Positions 16,941 to 28,982 of a stretch of DNA of 64,000 nucleotides are shown here, piece by piece. The stretch lies in the NCBI GenBank assembly GCA_020634855.1, contig JACKAU010000003.1, positions 496,001 to 560,000 of the forward strand. The letters run 5' to 3'. The DNA is from Anaerolineales bacterium. Lineage in GTDB: Bacteria; Chloroflexota; Anaerolineae; 4572-78; J111. Below the pieces are notes generated by a model. The model was not told the origin of the DNA and ran no database searches. It saw only the letters and a program-made list of their open reading frames with translations. Within the stretch, counting starts at the first letter, position 1, and each line of letters opens with the position of its first letter. A program made the translations under genes and the position numbers.

Positions 16941-18149
16941 TCAATCTGTCCGACTGGCGTCAACCGTTAACAAAGCAGCCAAAAACCTGGACCCAGCTTG
17001 CTCTAAATCACCGTCCAGGCCGAAGGTCAAACTGCGAATGCGAATCTGACCAATCGTTTCATCGAGCGGATGAGCCGGCGGCTTGGGATAAACTAACACC
17101 GCCTGGCGGCACCCTTTGGCCTCGGCGTAGGTTACCGCCTGAAAAATATCGTCGTTGGCCGGGCTGACGGGCGCTTTGTATTTGGTATCCAGCACGCACC
17201 AGGCCGCGCCACTGTTAGCTTCGTACAAGACCAGGTCGATGTCAAATTTTAGCTGACGCGATTGGCCGATGGCGACCCGCTCCTGCACTTTTAACCGCAG
17301 CGTATCGGGCAGGTGAGCCGTGAGCCACGCCGCCACAAACAACTCGTACAACCGGGCCATATCGACCAGAAACGGCAGCATCGCCCGGTCGCCTAGCGCG
17401 TGCGTCGGGCCGCTCTGCTCTAAGAAAAAGCGGCAAAGGGCGTGCAGCGGCTCGTAATCATTATTGAGGCGGTGGTAAAGCCGATTAAGGCACACTTCCG
17501 GCGTAAAAGGTTGTGCCGTCACCAACCCTTGCAGCGCTCGATAGGCCCGCCGGATTGTGGGCAGCGTGCGTTCCGAGCAAAGCCCGCTGCGAGCTATCCG
17601 GCGCAACGTCCAGACCAAAATCTGGTTATCCTCGATATCGGCGGTGTGCTCGTGAAAGTGACAGTCGTGGTTGACCCGGCCCGGCGTGCGAACCGCCTGA
17701 GCCACGTCGAGCCGGCCGCGGATGTAAGGTAGCGGTTCGGTCTGCGGCACATAGCTACGATACAAGCCTTTACGGCTGCGATCGAGCACCCGCCGGGCCA
17801 ATATCAGAGCTAACCGCTCATAAAATTCCGCCAGCGATTGGCACTCGATCAACCCCTCCAGCCACTCAGGGTCGAGCCGGTAAGCGTAGGCCAGCATTCG
17901 AAAAAGATTACTCAGCGGCACTTTGGGCTGGAGGACAAACTGAATCTCTGGCGTCAACGGAATATGCCCGACCCAACCCAGCGGCGTCATCTGCCAGCGA
18001 TAGGCCGTGGTTGGGTCCGGAAACGCCACGTTCACCTGCCGCCCATACCCCCGCCACAACGCCTCGCCCACCTCCAGCGGCAGCGCATCTCGATCAAGCG
18101 TCGTCCGCTCATATTCGGTTAACTCAATCACATTCGGCCCAGCCGTCAT
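16941..18149 (-). CDS. mcrC: McrC-like nuclease subunit of an McrBC restriction system
   Basis: 402 residues from the ATG at 18149, with GGAG nine bases upstream; an in-frame TTG lies at 18164. The N-terminal half (RWQMTPLGWVGHIPL...LQPKVPLSNLFRMLAYAY) and the middle (GLYRSYVPQTEPLPYIRGRLDV...EHTADIEDNQILVWTLRRI) are characteristic of McrC. The nuclease core is the PD-(D/E)xK pattern FDIDLVLYE...WCVLDTKYK at about 320-350. McrC supplies the endonuclease and stimulates the McrB GTPase; the pair cuts modified foreign DNA. It follows mcrB by 53 bases on the same strand. The catalytic residues look intact. Confidence 0.9.
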   Translation of the reverse strand: MTAGPNVIELTEYERTTLDRDALPLEVGEALWRGYGRQVNVAFPDPTTAYRWQMTPLGWVGHIPLTPEIQFVLQPKVPLSNLFRMLAYAYRLDPEWLEGLIECQSLAEFYERLALILARRVLDRSRKGLYRSYVPQTEPLPYIRGRLDVAQAVRTPGRVNHDCHFHEHTADIEDNQILVWTLRRIARSGLCSERTLPTIRRAYRALQGLVTAQPFTPEVCLNRLYHRLNNDYEPLHALCRFFLEQSGPTHALGDRAMLPFLVDMARLYELFVAAWLTAHLPDTLRLKVQERVAIGQSRQLKFDIDLVLYEANSGAAWCVLDTKYKAPVSPANDDIFQAVTYAEAKGCRQAVLVYPKPPAHPLDETIGQIRIRSLTFGLDGDLEQAGSRFLAALLTVDASRTD

Positions 18150-18202
18150 CACCAAATTCTCCAAGCTTCTAGAACGCCCCTTATTTCATCGTTCATCAAT
18201 CA

Positions 18203-20359
18203 TTAATCATCATTCCCTACTATCTCTCCCCCCACTTGCTCCCACCGAAATTCATCGACACTGTCCGGCTGGTCGAAGAAAAACTCTTCCAGATACGGCT
18301 CGATCTCCATGCGCCAGATGTCTTCGATGTCATCGCCCAGATTGGGGAGCAGGAAATAGGTAATCCCGATTTCAAAATGGGGATCGCCAATGCGGCGGTT
18401 GAGGCGGCTCAGTACAGCAATCAGCCGCTCGACCGGGAAGGGGGTTTGATATTGGTCATGGTAATGGCGCAAGATGTCGAAGTTGGGGTGCAGGGCGATG
18501 AAAGCAAACCGCCGGCGCAGGGCGTGATCGACCAGCGCGATGGAGCGGTCGGCGGTATTCATCGTGCCGATGAGACGGACGTTCTGGGGGACGCTCAACT
18601 CACCGCCGCCAGCCAGTGGAATTGTTTTGTCCCGATATTCTAGCAGAACCATTAGTTCTCCAAAAACGCGGGCCAGGTTGGCCCGGTTGATCTCATCGAT
18701 AATCAGCACGCAAGTCCCTTGCCGCGTTTTGGCCTGGTCGCAAAAGGTCAGAAATCGGCCCGGCGTCAGCGGGTACTCCAGCCCGCCGCCCGGCAGCGCT
18801 TGGGGTCGCAGCCCTTGCATGAAATCTTCGTAGGCGTAGGCCGGGTGAAACTGGACAAACTCGGTGAAGCCGTCGCCGTCCGCGATCAGATGCCGGGCCA
18901 GCCTCTCCGCCACGAAGGTTTTACCCGTTCCCGGCGGGCCGTAGAGCACGACTTGTTTTTTGCGTTCAATGGCCCGCAGCCAGCGGGTGAGCGCGGCTTC
19001 GGGTAGGCCGGTGTCGGCGGCGAGTTGAGCAAGAGGATAAGGCGGGTTGGTAATAGGTATTTGATTATTGACAATTGATAATTGAGGATGGGGGGATGGG
19101 GGTTTCTCATTTATCGATTCACTATTCTCAATGCTATCCGGTGGCAACGCGGATTCATCTTCGGACAATAGTTTGAGACGGATGGCCGGATCGAAGATGG
19201 CCTGGGCGATGTCGGGGCGGTGATGGGGGGAGCGAGGAGGTGGGGATTGCGTTTCAAACCGTTGGGCGATGTGGCGGAGGGTGTCGATATAAACTGTCTG
19301 AAAATCGTCGGATCCATTTTGGACTTGATCGAGCGGGAGGCCATAGGCCGCGATAGGCGGTTCGGCGGGGTCTTGCTCGAACTCGTATTCGATGAAACTT
19401 TTGCCGAACGGCGCTCTATCGACGAGCAGCGGCAGCCGAACCCGTTTCTGGGCCAGTTCGGGCGGGCGAAAGGCTAAAATCAGCCAGTCGTAAAAGTTAA
19501 AATGCAAGCTCAAGCCGCCGTAGCGCTCGACCAAGGCGACGGTGCATCGCTCATCGTCAGGGTTGTCGATGCCAAGGCGGGAACACGTTTCTGCCAGACA
19601 ATCGAAGGCCCAGTTTACTTCTTCAATATTTAGGAATATTTGGGAGAAAGGTTCGACCAGTACTCGCTCAATCGCTTCCATCGACTCCTCCATTTCGGCC
19701 TCTTGTTCAGTCTCCCTTGCCCCAACCTCATAGTCAGCGCCTTCCTCCGCCAACACCAACTCCTGTCCGAAGGCCGTGTACTGCCGCTCGTAGATCAGTT
19801 CGAAATCGGTCAGCCCGGCAGCGAAAAGCCGCTCTCGGCGAACCGGATCGAAGAAGGCTTCGACGATTTCGGGGTTATGCTGCTTCCAGTGGGTGGCTTT
19901 TTTCCAGGTTTGGAATTTAGCCGCGATAAAATCGAGAGTGGCGTCGTAGGCGTGCTGGAGGGTACTGGTCAGAGGTCTGACCACCTCAATCGGGAGGGTG
20001 TAACTGCGGACTTCTGGCTCGCCTTCTTTACGCTCGAAAGTGAAGCCGGTAAACCGTTCATCCCAGGAGACCTCACGGGCCAGCAGGGCCATATCGATCC
20101 GTTCCGGCGTGTGGCCCGGCCCACGAACCCCTAACACTAGCCAACTGCCGAAATTCAGCCGCAAATACAGCTTGCCGGATCGCTCCGACAGGGTGACCGC
20201 CAGGCGTGGGTCGTACGCGCCGGTGGCCTGGAGTCGTTTGACCGTGTCGCGAAACAGATCGAAGGCCCAATGGGCTTCGGCGTCATCAATAAAAAGGCGG
20301 GCCAACGGTTCGGCCAATGTGGAGTTGGATGGGTTAGCTTGGCTTTGATTGGAAGGCAT
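18203..20359 (-). CDS. mcrB: McrB-like AAA+ GTPase with a duplicated N-terminal domain
   Basis: 718 residues. The C-terminal part (about 415-718) is the McrB AAA+ motor: GPPGTGKTFVAERLA (Walker A, about 440), VLIIDEINRANLARVFGE (Walker B region) and the McrB signature IGTMNTADRSIALVDHALRRRF. The N-terminal part holds two copies of an unfamiliar domain of about 165 residues, at 12-185 and 230-395. Each begins with WAFD and has CTVALVERYGGLSLHFNFYDWLILAFR or its equivalent, and ends with IAQAIFDPAIRLKLL. This is where McrB proteins carry the part that recognises modified DNA. A repeat-coded linker (19040-19112) joins the second copy to the motor. No Shine-Dalgarno sequence is seen. Assignment as the partner of the adjacent mcrC is firm; target specificity is unknown. 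Confidence 0.9.
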   Translation of the reverse strand: MPSNQSQANPSNSTLAEPLARLFIDDAEAHWAFDLFRDTVKRLQATGAYDPRLAVTLSERSGKLYLRLNFGSWLVLGVRGPGHTPERIDMALLAREVSWDERFTGFTFERKEGEPEVRSYTLPIEVVRPLTSTLQHAYDATLDFIAAKFQTWKKATHWKQHNPEIVEAFFDPVRRERLFAAGLTDFELIYERQYTAFGQELVLAEEGADYEVGARETEQEAEMEESMEAIERVLVEPFSQIFLNIEEVNWAFDCLAETCSRLGIDNPDDERCTVALVERYGGLSLHFNFYDWLILAFRPPELAQKRVRLPLLVDRAPFGKSFIEYEFEQDPAEPPIAAYGLPLDQVQNGSDDFQTVYIDTLRHIAQRFETQSPPPRSPHHRPDIAQAIFDPAIRLKLLSEDESALPPDSIENSESINEKPPSPHPQLSIVNNQIPITNPPYPLAQLAADTGLPEAALTRWLRAIERKKQVVLYGPPGTGKTFVAERLARHLIADGDGFTEFVQFHPAYAYEDFMQGLRPQALPGGGLEYPLTPGRFLTFCDQAKTRQGTCVLIIDEINRANLARVFGELMVLLEYRDKTIPLAGGGELSVPQNVRLIGTMNTADRSIALVDHALRRRFAFIALHPNFDILRHYHDQYQTPFPVERLIAVLSRLNRRIGDPHFEIGITYFLLPNLGDDIEDIWRMEIEPYLEEFFFDQPDSVDEFRWEQVGGEIVGNDD
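19040..19112. repeat. In-gene ATTGATA / ATTGAGG heptamer repeat in mcrB
   Basis: Encodes PHPQLSIVNNQIPIT, a linker between the duplicated recognition-like part and the AAA+ motor. Confidence 0.75.
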
Positions 20360-20464
20360 GGTCTGTCAGTCGTCACGACAACTTTACAGAATCCATGATA
20401 CCACAACGTTGTTAAGAATCTAAATCTTCGCCAGACGAAATCAAGGTTGGCAGGACAGCCGGGC

Positions 20465-21250
20465 CTAACTATTTAGGCCGAACCTCAAGTGAAACAACGT
20501 CTTCACATAGTTGACGCCCCGCTTGAGGTAACCCCAGGCATTTTGGGCGGTCTTGCTCTCGCCGGCCATGCGCGGCACACAAACATACGGTACTTCGACG
20601 ATAGTACAGCCGGCTTGTTTAGCCCGATACAGCAAGTCGATGCAGTATTCGCCGTAATCGCCTTGCAGGGTTAACTCATCAAAAACGCTTTTGCGGGCCA
20701 GTACGAAGCCGCTGGTATAATCCTTAATCGACCAGCCCAGCATAAGGCCGGCCCAGATATTGATCACCCGCGAGAAAAGCCGTCCGGTGAAGGTGTGAGC
20801 CACATCGCTGCCGCCCGACACGTAGCGCGAGCCAATGGCGACGTCGGCGCCGTTATTGAGGGCCTCGATTAAATGGGGCCAATCTTCCGGCGGCATGCTC
20901 ATATCGCAATCCATCCAGCCGACCCACTGGCCCTGCGCTTCACGGATGCCCCGGTTAAGGGCGCTGGTCAGGCCACGCTCATCGCGGCGATGGATCAGCC
21001 GTACGCGACTATCGACCTTGGCCGCCGCAGCAGCTAACTGCCAGGTTCCGTCCGGCGAATCGTCATCGACCACCATAAGTTCAATATCGCCGGGATAACT
21101 GTTCAGAGCAGTTAGGGTGCGTCGAATTAATTTATTGATGTTACCGGCTTCATTGTAGGTGGGTAAAACAATGGTAACCTGAGGCACAGGCTCAACTTGT
21201 TCAATGACATTGGCAACAGTACTGTCTGTTGTCGATAAAGAAGGGTTCAA
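20465..21250 (-). CDS. Polyprenyl-phosphate sugar synthase (dolichyl-phosphate-mannose-synthase-like GT2)
   Basis: 261 residues. A GT2 fold domain starts with VTIVLPTYNEAGNI; the nucleotide-sugar motif is MVVDDDSPDGT, and the metal motif is DCDMSMPPE in place of the usual DADLQHPPE. IGSRYVSGG and the late KDYTSGFVLARK are typical of the DPM1 family. Such enzymes load mannose or glucose onto a polyprenyl phosphate, making the donor used by GT-C enzymes, of which this window has many. There is no C-terminal membrane anchor. Translation starts at a TTG with AGGA eight bases upstream; no better ATG is in frame. Confidence 0.88.
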   Translation of the reverse strand: MNPSLSTTDSTVANVIEQVEPVPQVTIVLPTYNEAGNINKLIRRTLTALNSYPGDIELMVVDDDSPDGTWQLAAAAAKVDSRVRLIHRRDERGLTSALNRGIREAQGQWVGWMDCDMSMPPEDWPHLIEALNNGADVAIGSRYVSGGSDVAHTFTGRLFSRVINIWAGLMLGWSIKDYTSGFVLARKSVFDELTLQGDYGEYCIDLLYRAKQAGCTIVEVPYVCVPRMAGESKTAQNAWGYLKRGVNYVKTLFHLRFGLNS

Positions 21251-21338
21251 TAGGTTTTCCTATTTGGCTTGAGATTAGACCGGTCGATTATTTAAGCGAT
21301 ACCCAACAACGCCTCGGCCTCATCAGGATTACACGTCA

Positions 21339-22583
21339 CTAGCGATGCGTTTCGTTATACGCCCGCTCTACCATATTAACCACGTGTCGAATTTGCTCCG
21401 ACGTCAGGGATGAAGAAGAGGGCAGATAAAATCCGCGCTCACACAGCATCTCGGCCACCGGATATCGCTGCCCTTTGAATTGGTCGTAGTAAATGGGCTG
21501 GAGATGCATCGGGATAAAAAAGGTTCTGGTTTCGATGCCGTGTTTAGCCAGAAAACCACGCAGTTGGTCACGGGTCATCCCAAACTCATCTTCAACCAAG
21601 ATAGAGTACATCCAGAACACATTTTTAACATATTCGGCTTCCGGCGGCGTCACAATGCCCGGAATGGCTTTGAGCAGGCTGGTGTAAAGCGCCGCATTTT
21701 GACGCCGACGCGCCACAAAATTGGCCAATTGCTCGGTTTGAGCCACCCCAACCGCCGCCTGGAGGTTAGTCATGCGGTAGTTGAAGCCGATAAATTGGTG
21801 CCAAAAGTGACGCTCGGTCGAAAAGGCGTGATCACGTAGATTGCGGGTCAGATCGGCCAGTTCAGCGTCATTGGTGGTGATCATGCCGCCCTCGCCGGTG
21901 GTGATGATTTTGTTGGCGTAAAAGCTAAATCCGGCCGCATGACCCAGGCTGCCGGCGCGACGGCCTTTGTATTCGGCGCCGTGGGCTTCGGCGGCATCCT
22001 CCATCACAAAGATGCCGTTTTGGTCAGCCAGTGCCATCAACGGGTCCATATCAACCGGATGGCCGTAGATGTGAACCGGAATAATGACTTTCGTTTGGGG
22101 GGTAATCTTGTCAGCAACCTGATTGACATCCATGTTCCAGGAACGTGGCTCCGCGTCAACCAGAACCGGGGTCGCGCCGGTGTAAGTCACAGCGTTGATG
22201 GTGGCGATCATGGTAAATGCCGGTAGTATCACCTCATCCCCCGGCCCAATACCCAACGCAGCCAATCCCAGATGCATCGCCACTGTACCATTACAGCAGG
22301 CGACGCCGTATTTACAGCCGCACTCGGCGGCGAATTTTTCTTCAAATACGGGAATATATTTGCCGGCCGACGAAATCCAATTCGAGTCCAGACAATCATT
22401 CACATATTTTTTTTCATTGCCCCCTAACGTCGGCTCGCAAACCGGAATGATCTTACTGGTGATATCGGTTTCCAAAACAGGAATGCGAGGCAGGGAGATG
22501 GATAACTCCGGATCCTTGCCGGGGATAATATTCTTGACATCCTCCCCCAAATCGTCGGGGGTAATATTCGATGGTTTTAACAT
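21339..22583 (-). CDS. DegT/DnrJ/EryC1/StrS family sugar aminotransferase
   Basis: 414 residues. This PLP enzyme family aminates keto sugars bound to nucleotides, in making surface sugars. Marks seen: the N-terminal IIPVCEPTLGGNEKKYVNDCLDSNWISSAGKYIPVFEEKFA; the substrate and PLP region GPGDEVILPAFTMIATINAVTYTGATPVLVDAEP; DAAEAHGAEYKGRRAGSLG; and the PLP lysine in FYANKIITTGEGGMI. The first 45 residues, before the conserved start, are an extra extension. The gene is 88 bases upstream of the GT2 gene on the same strand. The exact sugar is not predictable. Confidence 0.9.
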   Translation of the reverse strand: MLKPSNITPDDLGEDVKNIIPGKDPELSISLPRIPVLETDITSKIIPVCEPTLGGNEKKYVNDCLDSNWISSAGKYIPVFEEKFAAECGCKYGVACCNGTVAMHLGLAALGIGPGDEVILPAFTMIATINAVTYTGATPVLVDAEPRSWNMDVNQVADKITPQTKVIIPVHIYGHPVDMDPLMALADQNGIFVMEDAAEAHGAEYKGRRAGSLGHAAGFSFYANKIITTGEGGMITTNDAELADLTRNLRDHAFSTERHFWHQFIGFNYRMTNLQAAVGVAQTEQLANFVARRRQNAALYTSLLKAIPGIVTPPEAEYVKNVFWMYSILVEDEFGMTRDQLRGFLAKHGIETRTFFIPMHLQPIYYDQFKGQRYPVAEMLCERGFYLPSSSSLTSEQIRHVVNMVERAYNETHR

Positions 22584-22613
22584 CGCGTTTGATTAACTCC
22601 TTGAAGCCAAAGG

Positions 22614-22750
22614 TCTGGAGCGGTATCAATTACTTTGTCCTTTGACAAAGCAAGCTTTGTTGTTCCGATACATTTGCAGACCTTGGCAAAGCAAGCTTTG
22701 CCGCTCCAATATGACTTCAGCCTTTGACAAAGCACGCTTTATCGCTCCGA
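22614..22750. repeat. REP-like element cluster (copy 3, at least three hairpins)
   Basis: Hairpins with cores GACAAAGC-AA-GCTTTGT (about 22644), GGCAAAGC-AA-GCTTTGCC (22685-22702) and GACAAAGC-AC-GCTTT (about 22726), with GGAGCG at the left and CGCTCC at two right ends. Paired changes (GGC/GCC for GAC/GTC) keep the stems. They lie between divergently transcribed genes. Confidence 0.85.
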
Positions 22751-23097
22751 TACGTTTTTTGATTCGACTCAAACAAGACACAGATTATAGTAGTTTTAAT
22801 AAGTTGTGCAATCTAATGAGATGTCTCGCCCATACAATTAGCCTCAGTAGACCACAACGCCCCATAGTCAACTGATTTAAGAACGCGGATATGCAGATTT
22901 GAACGGATTTGGCTGTATTTTCTTGATCCCTCTAATCCTGCCCATCTGGGTTCTCAACAATGGCGAAAAACTCGTGCCACTACCGATATTGTGGATTTCT
23001 GGGGAAACGTGTAAAGTAGACCGGTATATCTTCAGTCGATGGCAGTTGCTGGCTCGGGTGGTTAAATCCGAGTCAATAATGGAGATTTAGCCATCTT
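22751..23097. other. Gap between divergent genes with no recognisable gene
   Basis: AT-richer sequence that should hold the promoters for the DegT gene (minus) and the membrane protein trio (plus). I cannot point to convincing -35/-10 pairs. A 63-codon plus-strand frame at 22899-23090 has no Shine-Dalgarno sequence or recognisable protein. Confidence 0.4.
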
Positions 23098-26060
<2,963 letters not shown>

Positions 26061-26064
<4 letters not shown>

Positions 26065-28982
26065 AAGATAGATTGACCCGCCTCAGCCATCGTCTCGATT
26101 TCGGATTATTAATAGCGTTAGTTCTGCCGCTGCTAGCCGTGGGGCCACTGCTAACGCACGCCGGCCTACCCAACACCGCCGACGGTCCGGTTCACTTGAT
26201 GCGCCAGGTCGAACTCAATCGCGCCTGGGCTGAAGGCAACTTTTACCCCCGCTGGGGTACGGACTTGGCTCTGGGGCATGGCATGCCGATCTTCAGCTAC
26301 GCCCCACCGTTTTTGTATCAACTGACCCAACTTTTTCACCTGACCGGCCTGCCGCTCGACGAGTCGATGAAAGCCACGGTCATTTTTGACTTTCTGCTCT
26401 ACAGCGCGGGCATGTTCTTGTTCGCTCGGCGTATTTATGGCTCGCGACCCGCGCTGCTGGCTGCCGCTGTTTATGTTTATGCACCGTACAGGCTACGCGA
26501 AGCGTATATTCAGGGCAACTACGGCCAATTTTCCGGCCTGGCCTTTTACCCGATCATCTGCTGGGCCTTCCACGGCGTCATCACCGACGGCCACCCGCGT
26601 TACATCGTGGCCGCGGCCCTGTCATTGGCCGGGTTACTGTTTAGCCACAATATCAGCTTTATGCTGTTCGCTCCCCTTTTGGCGGCGTATCTCCTCTTCC
26701 TTTTAATATGGCAAGGAATGACTAAGGCTGAGGCTAATATTGAAACCTCCAACTCTCCCCTTCAATCACAAACCTCTGGCCCACTATCCCCTTCCTCTAA
26801 TGACTCATCTCCAAACTCTCATCCCCATTATCAATTATCAATTATCAATTATCAATTCCTATTGCCGTTACTGCGAACGATCACTGCGGGTTTACTGGGT
26901 CTTGGCTTGGCGGCTATCTTTTGGCTACCTGCTTTTGGCGAGCGGCATGACATCAAACTGGAAGGAATCACCCAAGGCTTTTTCGACTTCCGCGAGAATT
27001 TCATCAGCCTTCCGGAACTCCTCTCGCCCCCCCAGCCGCTCGACATCACCGCGATCAACCCCGAATTTCCGCTCAGCCTCGGCCTGCCTCAAATAGCCGG
27101 CGCTGTATTGGGGTTCATCGCTTTATTGGTGTTTCTTTGGCAATTATTCTCTCAATCCAAAAAACGACCGCAAGAAAACAAGCTCAATTCTCCATTCGCA
27201 ATTCTCCATTCGCAATTCTTTGCGCTCGCTTTCCTGCTCTACGCTTTTTTGGCGTTGCCCTATTCCCAGTCGCTTTGGGAAACCGTACCGCTGCTGGAGC
27301 TAACCGAATTTCCATGGCGCATGCTCGGCCCGCTGATTTTCTGCGCGGCTGTCTTAACGGCCGCCGGTTGGTGGCTGATCGATCAGCAGCTCAGCCGTCC
27401 AAGCAGCCGGCTGATCGCGCTGGGATTGGCTGTGGCGACGGTGATCGCCCTCAACGCCTATTATTTATATCCGTCTCAATTTATTCCGTGGGGAACGCCT
27501 ACCCCGGCCGATGCGTTTCGCTATGAGGTGGTCTCCGGTGCGATCGGCACCACCAGCACCGGTGAATTTTTACCCCGTTGGGCGCAGCAGCACCCTAAGC
27601 CGGATACCCTTTGGCCCGATTACGAAGCCGATCGGCCGCCGCAAAAGATCGATCCAACGGCCGGGCCGGCCGCAGCCCGCATCGATATCGCCGACCATCG
27701 GGCCGAGTTAGATGCCTGGCGCATCGACACGCCAGAGTCGTTTGTCGCGACGATTCGGACACTTTACTGGCCCGGCTGGCAGCTTTACCTTAACGATCAA
27801 CCCAGCCCCTTCTTGAGCACCCCTAAGACTGGACTCATCCAAACCACCATTCCCGCCGGGCAGCATCGTCTCACCCTCCAACTCGAATCGACGCCTCTAC
27901 GCACCACCGGTCTATGGCTCACTATTTTGATGAGTTTTACATTGGCAGCAATGGCTATTTTTAGCTCTTTGCGGTCAGCCGTTAGCGGTCGGCAGTCGGT
28001 TATTAGCGAGAAGCCGTCAGCCGTCAGCCGTCAGCTAACCAATCTCCAATCTCCAATCTCCAATCTCCAACTTTTCCTCTTGACAACCCTCCTTCTCATC
28101 GCCTTGTTCGTTTTATCTCGCCCGCTGGCGCCGTTGTTTACCCTGCAATCCGATCCCGATTTGCCCCAACCGGCCGACCGCCAACTGCGCGTTGATTTTG
28201 GCGATCAAATCCGACTGGTCGGCGTCGATCACCTGCCGGAGGCCGTCCAATTGCCGGCGGAGGGAGAAGCGACGATGGAGGCCGTACTCTACTGGCGGGC
28301 GCAGCAGGACCTTGACGCCAACTATTCGGTTTTCTTGCATCTCGATGCGCCGGATGGCCGGACAATGGCGACTGTCGATGAAGTCAGTCCCGAAGATATC
28401 CCGACGCGCAACTGGCCGCCTGGGTTGTACTTGCGGAATCCGCTGCATCTCAAAATTCCGACCACGCTCCCGCCGATTCGTTACACGCTGACTACCGGCG
28501 TCTACCGGCGCGACACCGGGGAGCGGCTGCCAATTTTACCCGACGGTGAAACCGCTTTCACGCTGGGCAGCATCTGGCTCGAGCCGCCTCAACCGAGCCT
28601 CGACGTCCGGCAGCCTGTGGCCACCTTCGGCGAGCAGATAAGGTTGCGGCAAGCCTCGATGCACGACAACATCGTGAACCTGGTCTGGCAAACCGATCAT
28701 CCGCCGGTGGAAAACTACAGTATTTTTGTCCACGCGCTTGACCACGAAGGGCAACTCATCACCCAGGCGGATGGCGTCCCGTACGATGGTCTGTATCCCC
28801 TACCCCAGTGGCAGCCCGGCCAACTGATTCAAGATCGGCGGCCGCTCGATCCGGATGGTAATCAGATCAGCCGGCTGGCTATCGGCATCTACGATCCGGC
28901 GACCGGCCAGCGCCTGTCCGCCGTCGATAGCGCAGGTCAACCACTGCCTGATAACAGCGTGATCATAACGGTGAAACCGTGA
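26061..28982 (+). CDS. PTPS-related-domain membrane protein (GT-C-like), paralogue
   Basis: 973 residues. The ATG overlaps the stop of the previous gene (ATGA), so translation is coupled. Layout matches its neighbour: LPNTADGPVHLMRQVELNRAWAEGNFYPRWGTDLALGHGMPIFSYAPPFLYQ, then APYRLREAYIQGNYGQFSG, membrane segments to about 480, and a beta domain (WPGWQLYLNDQPSPF) near 575. Two further membrane segments precede two beta-sandwich modules at about 709 and 853. Repeat-coded insertions occur at about 227-265, 372-385 and 638-672. The shared architecture and order suggest a tandem duplication. A sugar-transfer or glycan-assembly role at the membrane is inferred; no catalytic residue can be assigned. 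Confidence 0.8.
26735..26862. repeat. In-gene CTCCCCTT / ATTATCA repeat tract
   Basis: Encodes NSPLQSQTSGPLSPSSND...SIINYQF between membrane segments of the second PTPS-related protein. The end is a run of AATTATC heptamers. Confidence 0.8.
27178..27217. repeat. In-gene ATTCTCCATTCGCA repeat
   Basis: Two 14-base units encode NSPFAILHSQFFA just before a membrane helix. Confidence 0.75.
27975..28075. repeat. In-gene GTCAGCC and CCAATCT heptamer repeats
   Basis: Encodes SAVSGRQSVISEKPSAVSRQLTNLQSPISNLQ, again immediately before a membrane segment. Confidence 0.85.
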
